The notes below the pieces were generated by a model. It did no database searches. It was given only the letters and a program-made list of their open reading frames with translations, and was not told the DNA's origin. From Maribellus comscasis (GTDB lineage Bacteria > Bacteroidota > Bacteroidia > Bacteroidales > Prolixibacteraceae), in NCBI RefSeq assembly GCF_009762775.1, contig NZ_CP046401.1:4426001-4490000 (forward strand): 64,000 nucleotides of DNA, read 5' to 3'. Numbering within the stretch: the first letter of the stretch is position 1; each line of letters begins with the position of its first letter. Of this stretch, positions 36,128 through 44,885 are shown piece by piece. The position numbers and the translations under genes were made by a program.

Positions 36128-36201
36128 TAGCGAGAGGCGGGCTTGAACCGCCGACCTCGTGATTATGAATCACGCGCTCTAACCAGCTGAGCTACCTCGC
36201 C
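36128..36201 (-). tRNA. tRNA-Met (anticodon CAU)
   Basis: Read on the minus strand, a 74-nt cloverleaf: acceptor GGCGAGG paired with TCTCGCT (two G-U pairs), D arm GCTC...GAGC, anticodon arm CGTGA-TTCATAA-TCACG with anticodon CAT, T arm GGCGG-TTCAAGC-CCGCC, discriminator A. CCA is not encoded. The G1-U72 wobble pair and GGCGAGGTAGCTCAG start resemble elongator tRNA-Met of Bacteroidota; a tRNA-Ile2 with lysidine-modified CAU is the alternative but its acceptor is usually different. It has its own promoter element and terminator. Confidence 0.93.
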
Positions 36202-36223
36202 ATGACCTTAAATTTTCGAGGTG

Positions 36224-36231
36224 CAAATATA
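36224..36231 (-). promoter_or_regulatory. -7 promoter element of the tRNA-Met gene
   Basis: Minus-strand TATATTTG (TAnnTTTG), 22 nt upstream of the tRNA 5' end. The upstream region is nearly all A/T and no TTG is at the expected distance. Confidence 0.5.
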
Positions 36232-36348
36232 GTATTTATTTTTTTTTACGTTTATTTTTTTTGAGAAAATTGACGTAAAGTTGTTTTCGAAATGTTGATT
36301 GTATTGTTTCTTCCATTCAGAATAATTATATTGCCGAAAATCAGGAAC

Positions 36349-36726
36349 ATGACAGATAAAATCAAAATTCAACTTGAGTACGTAATTAATTGCTCGCCCA
36401 AGGTATTGTATAACAGGTTAAGCACAGCTTCCGGATTGTCGGAATGGTTTGCAGAAGACGTTCGGGTTAGAGGGAAAAAATTTACGTTTATCTGGGAAGG
36501 AGCTGAACAAACGGCTGAAATGACATTGCACAAAGAAAACCGTTTGGTGCGTTACGCCTGGGTTGACGAGGAAGATACTTATTTCGAATTTAGGATAACA
36601 CAAGATGAACTGACAGGAGATGTATCGTTAATTGTTATTGATTTTACAGAGGAAGATGAGCAGGATGAAACCAGGGAATTATGGAATACGCAGGTTGCCG
36701 ATTTGAAACACATTCTTGGTTCTTGA
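36349..36726 (+). CDS. START-like domain protein (AHSA1/SRPBCC-related)
   Basis: The first in-frame ATG is at 36292, but the ATG at 36349 (MTDKIKIQLEYVINCSPKVLY) fits the family N-terminus; product 125 aa. It shows the helix-grip pattern of START/SRPBCC proteins: LYNRLSTASGLSEWFAEDV, KFTFIWEGAEQTAEM, LVRYAWVDEEDTYFEFRI and a C-terminal helix QDETRELWNTQVADLKHILG. The family is common as a single-copy gene in Bacteroidota and binds a hydrophobic ligand in related folds; function is unknown. It lies upstream of an LptF/G-type permease gene but has 124 nt spacing and a separate promoter between. Confidence 0.85.
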   Translation: MTDKIKIQLEYVINCSPKVLYNRLSTASGLSEWFAEDVRVRGKKFTFIWEGAEQTAEMTLHKENRLVRYAWVDEEDTYFEFRITQDELTGDVSLIVIDFTEEDEQDETRELWNTQVADLKHILGS

Positions 36727-36817
36727 ATAAACGATAAGGAAGGACAATAAATCAGGCTTTTTATAAAAATTCAGATCTTCTTAACTTATTTTTACTTTCC
36801 AAATTCTCAAAATAACT

Positions 36818-36825
36818 TAGTTTTG
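36818..36825 (+). promoter_or_regulatory. -7 promoter element of the permease-glycosyltransferase operon
   Basis: TAGTTTTG (TAnnTTTG) 26 nt before the ATG at 36851. The -33 region has only T-rich sequence. Confidence 0.45.
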
Positions 36826-36850
36826 TACTCGTTTCCGTAAAAAATTTTAA

Positions 36851-38332
36851 ATGAAACGGTTGCACTGGTATATTATCAAATCTTTTTTAGGGCCATTTTT
36901 TATGACCTTTTTTATCGTATTGTTTGTACTGTTGATGCAGTTCTTGTGGAAGTACGTAGACGATTTGGTTGGAAAAGGCCTTGAGTTTGATGTGTTGGGC
37001 GAAATGATGTTTTATGCGTCGTTTGCGCTTTTGCCCTATGCTTTTCCGCTGGCAATGCTGCTTGCGTCGATAATGACTTTGGGAGCACTGGGTGAAAACT
37101 ATGAACTTGTAGCCATAAAATCGTCAGGAATCTCTTTGTTTCGGATAATGCGCCCACTGATTGTAATTGCAGTTTTTGTAACGTTTACGGCTTTTTACTT
37201 TTCAAATTATGTGTTACCTCATACAAATCTTCGGTTTACTACTTTACTGTACAGTGTAAAAGAACAAAGGCCGGAGTTGGTTTTACAAGAAGGGGTATTT
37301 ACAAACGAAATGGATGGTTACAGTATAAAAGTGGGATCTAAAGATCGAAAAACAAACATGTTATACGATTTATTGATATACGACCATACTCAAAATAAAC
37401 CAAACCAAAGTGTAACAGTAGCCGATTCAGGATATTTGAGAATTACCGAGGATAAAAAATATATGGTTCTGAATTTGTTCCATGGTGTTAATTATTCGGA
37501 GACTAAAGATAATGCAAGACGTGATGAGCGGACTTATCCTTTCAGAAGAGGCATATTTGAAGAGCAGACAATACGTGTGAAAGTAAGAAATTTTGATTTT
37601 AACCGACGTGACGAAAGTATTTTTAAAAATACTTACCGAATGTTAAACACCGAGCAGTTGGTTGTAATGGAAGACTCGCTGAACATTGAATATTACAACC
37701 GGTTGCGGAATTTTATGCTGCAGATTAATCTCAACTCTCCGATTACCAAAAGAATGTATAATTTAACAGCTAAGGATGATTCTCTAAAACGGGATGTGGA
37801 AATTGCCGGGCAGGATACGGTTATCCGTTTTGATGAATATTTTGGCGGGCTCGACAAATGGGTACAGGCTGAGATTGCCGGTTCTGCTCTTGGCAATACT
37901 CGTACCAACATGCAAAACATAAACCTGTTTCAGGACCAGTTGTATAACCGAAAGAAAATGATCAACAAGTATGAGATGGAGCGGCACCGGAAATTTACGC
38001 TGTCGGTGGCTGTACTTATTTTCTTTTTTATAGGTGCGCCATTGGGTGCAATTATTCGTAAGGGAGGCCTGGGAATGCCTGTTGTTGTTTCAATTTTACT
38101 TTTTATTGCTTATTATATTGTCTCTATGACGGGTGAAAAATCGGCCAGGGAAGACGTGTGGTCAATGTTTAACGGGATGTGGTTTTCATCCTTTATATTT
38201 CTACCGGTCGGAATCTGGCTGAGCTACAAAGCAGCAACCGATTCTGCAATTATGAGTTCCGAAACTTATATGAAGTTTTTTGATAAATTGGGGCTAAGTA
38301 AATTTTTCAGAAGAAGGAGTAAAAAGAAATGA
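36851..38332 (+). CDS. LptF/LptG (YjgP/YjgQ) family permease
   Basis: 493-aa inner membrane permease of the lipopolysaccharide transport ABC system, which extracts LPS from the inner membrane for passage along the Lpt bridge. The N-terminal helices (LHWYIIKSFLGPFFMTFFIVLFVLLMQFLWKYVDDLVGKGL), the FALLPYAFPLAMLLASIMTLG segment, a periplasmic beta-jellyroll-like region (about 135-380) and C-terminal helices with FFIGAPLGAIIRKGGLGMPVVVS are all typical. LptF and LptG cannot be told apart with confidence. The gene overlaps the next glycosyltransferase by 4 nt (ATGA), so the three genes form a coupled operon. Confidence 0.93.
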   Translation: MKRLHWYIIKSFLGPFFMTFFIVLFVLLMQFLWKYVDDLVGKGLEFDVLGEMMFYASFALLPYAFPLAMLLASIMTLGALGENYELVAIKSSGISLFRIMRPLIVIAVFVTFTAFYFSNYVLPHTNLRFTTLLYSVKEQRPELVLQEGVFTNEMDGYSIKVGSKDRKTNMLYDLLIYDHTQNKPNQSVTVADSGYLRITEDKKYMVLNLFHGVNYSETKDNARRDERTYPFRRGIFEEQTIRVKVRNFDFNRRDESIFKNTYRMLNTEQLVVMEDSLNIEYYNRLRNFMLQINLNSPITKRMYNLTAKDDSLKRDVEIAGQDTVIRFDEYFGGLDKWVQAEIAGSALGNTRTNMQNINLFQDQLYNRKKMINKYEMERHRKFTLSVAVLIFFFIGAPLGAIIRKGGLGMPVVVSILLFIAYYIVSMTGEKSAREDVWSMFNGMWFSSFIFLPVGIWLSYKAATDSAIMSSETYMKFFDKLGLSKFFRRRSKKK

Positions 38333-39531
38333 ATATTCTGCAGGTAGCAAATAAAGTACCTTACCCAACAATTGATGGAGGTGCAATTGCCTGCATGAAC
38401 CTTACTCGTGGATTTTCTTTGCTGCGACACAATGTTACTGTTCTGGCAATGAACACGCTGAAACACAAAACATCTGTTGAAGAGATACCCGAATCAGTGC
38501 GCGACCTGGCAGATTTTAAGTTTGTAAAAGTTGACGCCCGGATTTCGAAACGGGAGGCAATACAAAACTTGCTGTTTTCCTCAGAACCCTACAATGCGGT
38601 TCGTTTTGTTGATAAATCGTTTGAAAACGAGCTGATCGAATTATTAAAGGAAAAGAAGTTTGATATTGTTCAGTTGGAAGGTTTGTATGTTTGTCCGTAT
38701 ATCCCTGTAATCCGCAAATATTCAAGTGCAAAAATTGTTTATCGCGCACATAATATTGAACACGAAATTTGGGAAAGGACATCAGAACTCGCAAAAGGAT
38801 GGAAAAAATTGTATTTAAAAAATCTATCAAAAAGGATTAAAAGGTTTGAAAAAAATGTTCAGAATAAATATGATCTGCTTGTGCCGATTACTGAAAGAGA
38901 TGGAATAATTTTAGATGAACTTGGTAACAAGAAACCCAAATATGTTTCTCAAACCGGGATTGACTCTTCTGTACTGCTTCCCAACGCGAAATCACTTGAA
39001 TATCCTTCGTTGTTCCACATTGGCTCGCTAGAATGGGCGCCAAATCAGGAAGGAATAATCTGGTTTATCGACAACTGCTGGGAAGAAATTCACGACCGTT
39101 TCCCCGACCTGAAATTTTACGTTGCAGGAAGAAATGCACCACAATGGCTTGTCCAAAAAATAGTGGGGCCAAATATTGTTTTTCTGGGAGAAGTGGAAGA
39201 TGCGTATGATTTTATGAATTCAAAAGCCATAATGATTGTTCCATTATTTTCGGGAAGTGGAATGCGTATTAAAATTATTGAAGGAATGGCTTTGGGGAAA
39301 TCGATTATTACGACTCCCATTGGTACCGAGGGAATTTCAACAACCTCTGGAACGAATATATTAATTGCGGAAAAACGGGAAGAGTTTATCGAATCTGTTT
39401 CTAAATTGGTTGAGGACAGAGCATTTTTCCATATTGTTGGTAAAAATGCGATTGAGTATATTCATAAAAAATTTGATAATTTAGCTGCATCAGCCTCTTT
39501 GGTCGATTTTTATAAACAGCATATTCAATGA
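38329..39531 (+). CDS. Glycosyltransferase family 4 protein
   Basis: 400-aa GT-B glycosyltransferase. The N-terminal NILQVANKVPYPTIDGGAIACMNLTRGFSLLRHNVTVLAM is the acceptor-side domain; the C-terminal domain has LFHIGSLEWAPNQEGIIWFIDNCW, FYVAGRNAPQWL, and the sugar-nucleotide site IVPLFSGSGMRIKIIEGMALGKSIITTPIGTEGI, with the Glu of IEGMALGK as the conserved EX7E-type residue. It is coupled by 4-nt overlaps to the Lpt permease upstream and the GT2 gene downstream, which points to lipopolysaccharide or surface glycan synthesis. Donor and acceptor sugars are not predictable. Confidence 0.92.
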   Translation: MNILQVANKVPYPTIDGGAIACMNLTRGFSLLRHNVTVLAMNTLKHKTSVEEIPESVRDLADFKFVKVDARISKREAIQNLLFSSEPYNAVRFVDKSFENELIELLKEKKFDIVQLEGLYVCPYIPVIRKYSSAKIVYRAHNIEHEIWERTSELAKGWKKLYLKNLSKRIKRFEKNVQNKYDLLVPITERDGIILDELGNKKPKYVSQTGIDSSVLLPNAKSLEYPSLFHIGSLEWAPNQEGIIWFIDNCWEEIHDRFPDLKFYVAGRNAPQWLVQKIVGPNIVFLGEVEDAYDFMNSKAIMIVPLFSGSGMRIKIIEGMALGKSIITTPIGTEGISTTSGTNILIAEKREEFIESVSKLVEDRAFFHIVGKNAIEYIHKKFDNLAASASLVDFYKQHIQ

Positions 39532-40715
39532 TTTTAAAACTCTTTTTCTGGATATTTTTCTTTATCCTTTTTTACACCTACCTTGGGTATGCGGTTTTGC
39601 TATTCTTTCTGAATTTAATTAAAAAGTGGTTTTTTAAGTCGGAAAAAGTACCCGGACAAGGGAATTATGAGCCTGATGTTTGCCTTTTTGTTACTGCTTT
39701 TAATGAAAGGGATTTTGTAAAACAAAAGGTAGAAAATTCGTTTTCGCTTGACTATCCAAAGGAAAAAATTCAGTATTTGTGGATAACCGATGGTTCTGAC
39801 GATGGTACTCCCGACATACTAAAAGCTTACGAAGGTTTGGAAATTCACCATTTGCCTGAAAGGCGTGGAAAAATGCATGCTATGAACCGGGGGATGCATT
39901 TTGTAAAAACACCGGTTGTAATTTTCTCCGATACAAATACACGGCTGGGAAAAAACTCAATACGTGAGATTGTAGCACATTTCAGCAATCCAAAGATCGG
40001 CTGTGTTGCCGGAGAGAAGCGAATAGTTGACAAAAAAGAAGACGGGGCTGCAGGTGCGGGTGAGGGCTTGTACTGGAGGTTTGAATCATGGATAAAAGAA
40101 ATGGATTCCAATTTAAATTCAGCAGTTGGTGCAGTTGGCGAACTTTTTGCCATACGAACTGAGCTTTTTGAAGCAGTTGAAGAAGATACCATACTTGATG
40201 ATTTTGTTATTTCGCTTCGAATAGCGCAAAAGAAATTCAGAATTGCATATTCACCGGGCGCTTATGCAGAGGAAACAGCATCAGTAAATGTTAATGAAGA
40301 ATTAAAACGAAAAATTAGAATTGCTGCAGGAGGTATCCAAACTATCTTCAGGTTAAAATCTCTTTTAAATCCTTTTCGGTACGGAATACTTTCGTGGCAA
40401 TATTTTTCACATAAAGTTTTGCGATGGACATTGGCCCCGGTTTCCTTGTTTTTACTCCTGCCTCTGAATATTCTGGTGGTTTTTGAAAACGGTAATTTTG
40501 ATGTTTTCGGTTTTTATTTTCTTTTTCTGGCTTTACAGCTTGTTTTGTATCTGTTTGCTTTTATTGGCTGGTATTTTGAGAACCAGAAGTTGCGACTTAA
40601 GATCCTTTTTGTGCCCTACTATTTTGTTGCTATAAATTATGCTGAAATAAGAGGAATAATAAGGTTTTTGAAAGGAAAACAGGCGGTAACATGGGAAAAG
40701 TCGAAAAGGGCTTAG
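39528..40715 (+). CDS. Membrane glycosyltransferase family 2 protein
   Basis: 395-aa processive-type GT2 enzyme. One N-terminal helix (about 5-28), a GT-A domain with VCLFVTAFNERDFVKQKVENS, LWITDGSDDGT, the VIFSDTNT metal site (D of SDTN), ILDDFVISLRIAQKKFRIAY (the ED/DD acceptor-site region), and three or four C-terminal helices (about 290-375). This layout matches BcsA/NodC-like or polysaccharide synthase enzymes. It overlaps the GT4 gene by 4 nt and ends the operon. The product polymer is unknown. Confidence 0.92.
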   Translation: MILKLFFWIFFFILFYTYLGYAVLLFFLNLIKKWFFKSEKVPGQGNYEPDVCLFVTAFNERDFVKQKVENSFSLDYPKEKIQYLWITDGSDDGTPDILKAYEGLEIHHLPERRGKMHAMNRGMHFVKTPVVIFSDTNTRLGKNSIREIVAHFSNPKIGCVAGEKRIVDKKEDGAAGAGEGLYWRFESWIKEMDSNLNSAVGAVGELFAIRTELFEAVEEDTILDDFVISLRIAQKKFRIAYSPGAYAEETASVNVNEELKRKIRIAAGGIQTIFRLKSLLNPFRYGILSWQYFSHKVLRWTLAPVSLFLLLPLNILVVFENGNFDVFGFYFLFLALQLVLYLFAFIGWYFENQKLRLKILFVPYYFVAINYAEIRGIIRFLKGKQAVTWEKSKRA

Positions 40716-40751
40716 GTGTTCTAAAATCATATCTTTCTGGATAATTTATTG

Positions 40752-40759
40752 TAATTTTG
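40752..40759 (+). promoter_or_regulatory. -7 promoter element of ribBA
   Basis: TAATTTTG (TAnnTTTG) 23 nt before the ribBA ATG. No FMN riboswitch-like structure is visible in the short 66-nt leader region. Confidence 0.5.
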
Positions 40760-40781
40760 CGGCTGATTCAAAAATCGAAGG

Positions 40782-42008
40782 ATGAGTGAGATAAAATTAA
40801 ATACAATCCCCGAAGCGATTACGGCAATTCGAAATGGCGAACTGGTGATTGTTGTAGATGATGAAGACCGAGAGAATGAAGGGGATTTTATAGTTGCATC
40901 AGAGTTGGTTAGCCCCGAGATTGTCAATTTTATGACCATTCATGGCCGCGGGCTGATTTGTATTGCTTTGACCGAACAGCGTTGTGATGAACTGGATTTG
41001 GATTTAATGGTGGGGAAAAACACTTCGTATCATGAAACTCAGTTTACGGTATCGGTTGATGCCATTCATCCTGATGTAACCACAGGAATATCTGCAAAAG
41101 ACAGGGCTATCACTGTAAAAATGCTGGTAGACCAGAAAACAAAACCCGAAGACCTGGGGCGCCCGGGACATATTTTTCCATTAAAAGCAAAAGACAGGGG
41201 AGTACTCCGAAGAAGCGGGCATACAGAAGCTGCTGTAGATTTAGCACGGTTGGCAGGACTTTATCCTTCTGGTGTTTTGGTCGAAATAATGAACGAGGAC
41301 GGAACAATGGCCCGCCTGCCACAACTGAATGAAATTGCTAAAAAGTTCGACCTCAAATTGATTTCTATTAAGGATTTGATTTCATTTTTATTTCAAAGTG
41401 AAAGCCTGATTGAAAGGGGAGAAGAAGTAATGTTGCCAACCAAGTTTGGCGACTTCAGGATTGTTCCTTTTCGTCAAAAATCAAATGGAGCAGAACATGT
41501 TGCTTTGATAAAAGGCCAATGGGAAGCGAATGAACCCATACTGGCCCGTGTGCACTCCTCATGTATGACTGGGGATATTTTTGGTTCACTGCGTTGCGAA
41601 TGTGGAGATCAGTTGCAAAAAGCAATGGAGATGATTGACAAAGAAGGCAAAGGTGTAATTGTATACATGATGCAGGAAGGACGCGGAATTGGTTTACTAA
41701 ATAAAATAGCTGCATACAAATTGCAGGATCAGGGATTGGATACCATTGATGCAAACATTCATTTGGGTTTTAAGGCCGATGAACGTGATTATGGTGTTGG
41801 AGCCCAGATTTTAAGAAATTTGGGAGTCACAAAAATGCGGCTACTCACAAATAATCCTGTTAAACGTGTAGGGCTGGAAGGTTTTGGCTTGGAAGTGGTA
41901 GAGATATTGCCGGTAGAAATTGAACCCAATGAGCACAACCAGAAATATCTGAAAACAAAACGGGACAGGATGGGACACCACCTCAGAAATTTTAATTACG
42001 ACAGATAG
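40782..42008 (+). CDS. ribBA: Bifunctional 3,4-dihydroxy-2-butanone-4-phosphate synthase / GTP cyclohydrolase II
   Basis: 408-aa fusion for the two entry reactions of riboflavin synthesis. The RibB domain (about 1-205) has the acidic loop [12 protein letters not shown] (26-37), [11 protein letters not shown] and [27 protein letters not shown]. The RibA domain (about 210-408) has [24 protein letters not shown], whose three Cys bind zinc, and [36 protein letters not shown]. Both active sites look intact. Riboflavin made here would serve the flavin-rich NQR complex, among others. A decayed copy of the RibA C-terminus lies 2 kb downstream. Confidence 0.98.
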   Translation: MSEIKLNTIPEAITAIRNGELVIVVDDEDRENEGDFIVASELVSPEIVNFMTIHGRGLICIALTEQRCDELDLDLMVGKNTSYHETQFTVSVDAIHPDVTTGISAKDRAITVKMLVDQKTKPEDLGRPGHIFPLKAKDRGVLRRSGHTEAAVDLARLAGLYPSGVLVEIMNEDGTMARLPQLNEIAKKFDLKLISIKDLISFLFQSESLIERGEEVMLPTKFGDFRIVPFRQKSNGAEHVALIKGQWEANEPILARVHSSCMTGDIFGSLRCECGDQLQKAMEMIDKEGKGVIVYMMQEGRGIGLLNKIAAYKLQDQGLDTIDANIHLGFKADERDYGVGAQILRNLGVTKMRLLTNNPVKRVGLEGFGLEVVEILPVEIEPNEHNQKYLKTKRDRMGHHLRNFNYDR

Positions 42009-42116
42009 TTTTTACTCTTTTTTTGATATTCATACAATCTGAATAGAAGTTTTGTATGTGTTTTTCGTCTATTTTTAGGTAACTTACATTTTTAAAAACT
42101 AGATTTTTCGAAAACC

Positions 42117-43670
42117 ATGCAAAAAATCAACTCTTTTTTCTATTCAATCTTGTTAACCGCACTAGCTTTTTTTCTTTTCGGATGTGAACAAACCGATAAT
42201 GTAGAAACATCAAAACCAAATATCATTTACATTCTTGCCGATGATTTGGGGTATGCTGAAGTTGGATGTTATGGGCAGGAAAAAATTGAAACTCCCAATA
42301 TCGATGCGCTGGCAACACATGGGATGCGTTTTACGCAACATTATGCCGGAGCCCCGGTATGCGCTCCGTCACGTTGTGTTTTACTCACCGGGAAACATTT
42401 GGGACATGCCCAAATCAGGGGAAATGATGAGTGGGCAGCCCGTGGTGATGTCTGGAATTTTGAAGCCATGGCAAAAGATCCAAATCTTGAGGGACAACGT
42501 CCTTTAAAGCCAGGTACTAAAACCATTGGAAGGCTGTTGCAAAATGCAGGGTATAAAACCGGAGTTGTTGGAAAATGGGGACTTGGTGCTCCTTTAACAG
42601 AAGGCATTCCAAACAAACAGGGATTTGATTTCTTTTTTGGATACAACTGCCAGCGGCAGGCGCACACCTATTTTCCGGTTCATTTATGGAAAGACACGAC
42701 AAAAGTATTGTTAAACAATAAAATGGTTCCTCCCCGGACCAAATTACCGGAAGGAGCGGATTTATATGACCCTGATTCCTACAAGGATTACTGGCTGTCT
42801 GAATATTCGCCTGAGCTAATGCAAAACGAGGTTCTGAACTTTATTGAAGAGAATAAAGATCAGCCGTTTTTTATGTATTATGCAACACCAATTCCGCACA
42901 ATCCGTTACAGGCGCCCAAACGATGGGTTGATTATTATGTTGAAAAATTTGGAGATGAAGAACCCTATGACGGGAGCAAGGGATATTTTCCGCATCGTTA
43001 TCCTCATGCCTGTTACGCCGCAATGGTTTCCTATTTTGATGAACAGGTTGGCGAGATTGTTGCCAAATTAAAAGAGCTGGGTTTGTATGAAAATACGATT
43101 ATCATGTTCAGCAGCGACAACGGACCAACATATACCGGTGGAGCCGATTCTCCTTGGTTTGATAGCGCAAAACCGTTCAAAAGTGAAGGAGGATGGGGAA
43201 AAGGTAACGTAACAGAAGGAGGCATCCGCGTTCCGATGATTGTGCAGTGGCCGGGAAATATCGAAGCAGGCTCGGAAACCGATCTTATCTCTGCTTTTTA
43301 CGATGTTTTACCAACCATTTGCGATGTGGTACAAATTGATACGCCGGACGAAGTTGACGGGGTTAGTTTTTTGCCCACGCTTTTGGGAAAGGGAGAACAG
43401 GAAAAACACCGGTTTTTGTACTGGGAATTCCCGGCTTCCGGAGGGCAACAAGCTATAAGAATGGGACAATGGAAAGGTATAAGGAAAAATATTTTTAAAG
43501 ATAGCATGCAGGTTCAGCTTTATAATCTGGAAAGCGATATTCAGGAATTGAACGATGTGTCCGCCAAATACCCTGAAGTAGTGAAGGAAATTGAAGCAAT
43601 TTTCAAACAGGAACATATACCTGCTGAAATTGAACGGTTCAAAATAAAACAATTGGGCGATTCGTTTTAA
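42117..43670 (+). CDS. Arylsulfatase-type sulfatase lipoprotein
   Basis: 517-aa sulfatase with a signal peptide and lipobox FFLFGC (Cys23 lipidated). The metal-binding ADD (41-43) in IIYILADDLGYAEVGCYG, the formylglycine motif C82-A-P-S-R in GAPVCAPSRCVLLTGKH, VVGKWGLG, and IIMFSSDNGPTYTGGAD with the C-terminal QWPGNIEAGSETD are typical of the large S1 arylsulfatase/N-acetylgalactosamine-6-sulfatase group (the GGWGKGNVTEGGIRVP segment fits this). Unlike the two sulfatases at 32.8-35.9 kb it is not next to SusC/D. It is bounded by ribBA upstream and a ribA remnant downstream, suggesting later insertion. Confidence 0.93.
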   Translation: MQKINSFFYSILLTALAFFLFGCEQTDNVETSKPNIIYILADDLGYAEVGCYGQEKIETPNIDALATHGMRFTQHYAGAPVCAPSRCVLLTGKHLGHAQIRGNDEWAARGDVWNFEAMAKDPNLEGQRPLKPGTKTIGRLLQNAGYKTGVVGKWGLGAPLTEGIPNKQGFDFFFGYNCQRQAHTYFPVHLWKDTTKVLLNNKMVPPRTKLPEGADLYDPDSYKDYWLSEYSPELMQNEVLNFIEENKDQPFFMYYATPIPHNPLQAPKRWVDYYVEKFGDEEPYDGSKGYFPHRYPHACYAAMVSYFDEQVGEIVAKLKELGLYENTIIMFSSDNGPTYTGGADSPWFDSAKPFKSEGGWGKGNVTEGGIRVPMIVQWPGNIEAGSETDLISAFYDVLPTICDVVQIDTPDEVDGVSFLPTLLGKGEQEKHRFLYWEFPASGGQQAIRMGQWKGIRKNIFKDSMQVQLYNLESDIQELNDVSAKYPEVVKEIEAIFKQEHIPAEIERFKIKQLGDSF

Positions 43671-43745
43671 TGACGTATTTTATTGTTTAATACAGGATTT
43701 ATTCCGTAATTTTATTCAAAAAATAATTCACTAAATTCAGTAAAA

Positions 43746-44033
43746 ATGGATGGAAAAACAAAGGCAATCATTGCACATATTACTATTATTGGTTGGATAA
43801 TAGCACTGGTTTTAAACAGTACAGAAAAAGACGAATTTGCAAGCTATTATATCAGGCAGTTATTGGGAATTTATATTTTATTTTTCCTTGCAGTTATCCC
43901 TGTTATTGGTTGGATAATTTCAATTGCGGGTTTTGTATTCTGGATTTTAAGTTTAATTGGGGCAGCCCAGGGAGAATTAAAAGAAACACCGTTTGTTGGG
44001 CAGTATTTTCAGGATTGGTTTAAAAGTCTGTAA
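43746..44033 (+). CDS. Small DUF4870/Tic20-like membrane protein
   Basis: 95-aa protein with three hydrophobic segments (about 7-24, 37-58 and 60-74). The KTKAIIAHITIIGWIIALVLN opening, ASYYIRQLLGIYIL and the C-terminal KETPFVGQYFQDWF resemble the DUF4870 family of small membrane proteins, for which no firm function is known. It is 75 nt after the sulfatase gene on the same strand and may be cotranscribed. It lies between the sulfatase and the ribA remnant. Confidence 0.75.
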   Translation: MDGKTKAIIAHITIIGWIIALVLNSTEKDEFASYYIRQLLGIYILFFLAVIPVIGWIISIAGFVFWILSLIGAAQGELKETPFVGQYFQDWFKSL

Positions 44034-44043
44034 GAGAGATTAA

Positions 44044-44215
44044 GGTGTCGGTACACATATTTTAAGCAACCTGGGGCTAACAAAACGAAAATACCGGCCG
44101 ATACTCCTGTTAAACCTGTTGGTTTTGATGGGATTCGGTTAAAAGTGGAAGAGATTGTTCCGGTTTAAATCGAAACCAATCAATACAATTAAAAATATTT
44201 ACAGGCAAACCCGAC
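44044..44215 (+). pseudogene. Decayed 3' fragment of ribA/ribBA
   Basis: The sequence GVGTHILSNLGLTK (from 44044) and, after a frameshift near 44095, TPVKPVGFDGIRLKVEEIVPV then IETNQYN and KYLQA align residue by residue with the last about 55 residues of the intact RibBA at 41791-41970 ([47 protein letters not shown]). Two TAA stops stand where intact RibBA has Glu and Gln codons, each explicable by one or two base changes. Divergence is considerable, so the copy is old or came from a related genome. No upstream part of the gene is present. Confidence 0.88.
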
Positions 44216-44310
44216 CGGATGGTGTGTCTCCTTCGGAACTTTCAAGTCCGATAAACGGGAAGAAGAAGCCTGGGGGAATTGAATCAAATCTGAGTTTTTG
44301 ATTACTAAGG

Positions 44311-44874
44311 TTAAAAGTTAAGCGTACAATTTATTCCGTAGTATTTTTTTTGTTCTATGTTATATCCAAAAGAAAGAGCATCGTTTTTTTGATTTATTAA
44401 AGTTGTGTGCCATTTAGGAATAACCCAACCTATGCTAAATCCAATAGCACTTCCAATCGCCAGTCCCGCAGAAGTAGCAATGATAACGTCTTTGGATGTG
44501 GCATTGTTTCCATAAATAAGATTGTCTCCTTCCATGTAGTAAGTTTTGTAACTTATTGAGCCAAGAAAACCACTTAATGAACCAGAAATAGCCCCAATCG
44601 CCATCCCGAAGAATTTTCTATTTCCTTTTGTGTATCTTATATAATTGATTTGGTCGTAGGGAATAGATTTTTCCTGCTTGTTACTATCCGTGTATAGAAT
44701 AGCATTATTGTCGAAAAGGATTTTACTCGTTTCAATTTTTGTATAATCGTTCAATATTATCTTCCCTTTTTTTGAAAATTGTCCGATTAAATCAGGGGAA
44801 ATATTTTGCCCCCAGACAGAGTGTTGGGAGAACATTGCCGGAAACAGAAGTATAACAATTACTATATATTTCAT
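44311..44874 (-). CDS. Uncharacterised exported protein with Gly-rich hydrophobic segments
   Basis: 187-aa protein not recognised as a named family. A signal peptide (about 1-22, ending VWGQ) is followed by a short beta-rich region (GKIILNDYTKIETSKILFDNNAILYTD, SIPYDQINYIRYTKG) and two glycine-rich hydrophobic stretches (about 90-105 and 131-148, the second AGLAIGSAIGFSIGWVIP), the pattern of glycine-zipper membrane segments. Its layout matches the protein at 17661-18194. It is 11 nt after the lipoprotein gene at 44886 and ends a four-gene minus-strand cluster of exported proteins. Confidence 0.72.
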   Translation of the reverse strand: MKYIVIVILLFPAMFSQHSVWGQNISPDLIGQFSKKGKIILNDYTKIETSKILFDNNAILYTDSNKQEKSIPYDQINYIRYTKGNRKFFGMAIGAISGSLSGFLGSISYKTYYMEGDNLIYGNNATSKDVIIATSAGLAIGSAIGFSIGWVIPKWHTTLINQKNDALSFGYNIEQKKYYGINCTLNF

Positions 44875-44885
44875 TTTATTGAAGA

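Noticed and set aside
44216..44310. Continuation of the ribA remnant or a small gene after 44215
   Set aside because: No alignment to RibBA or any recognisable peptide could be made; treated as non-coding.
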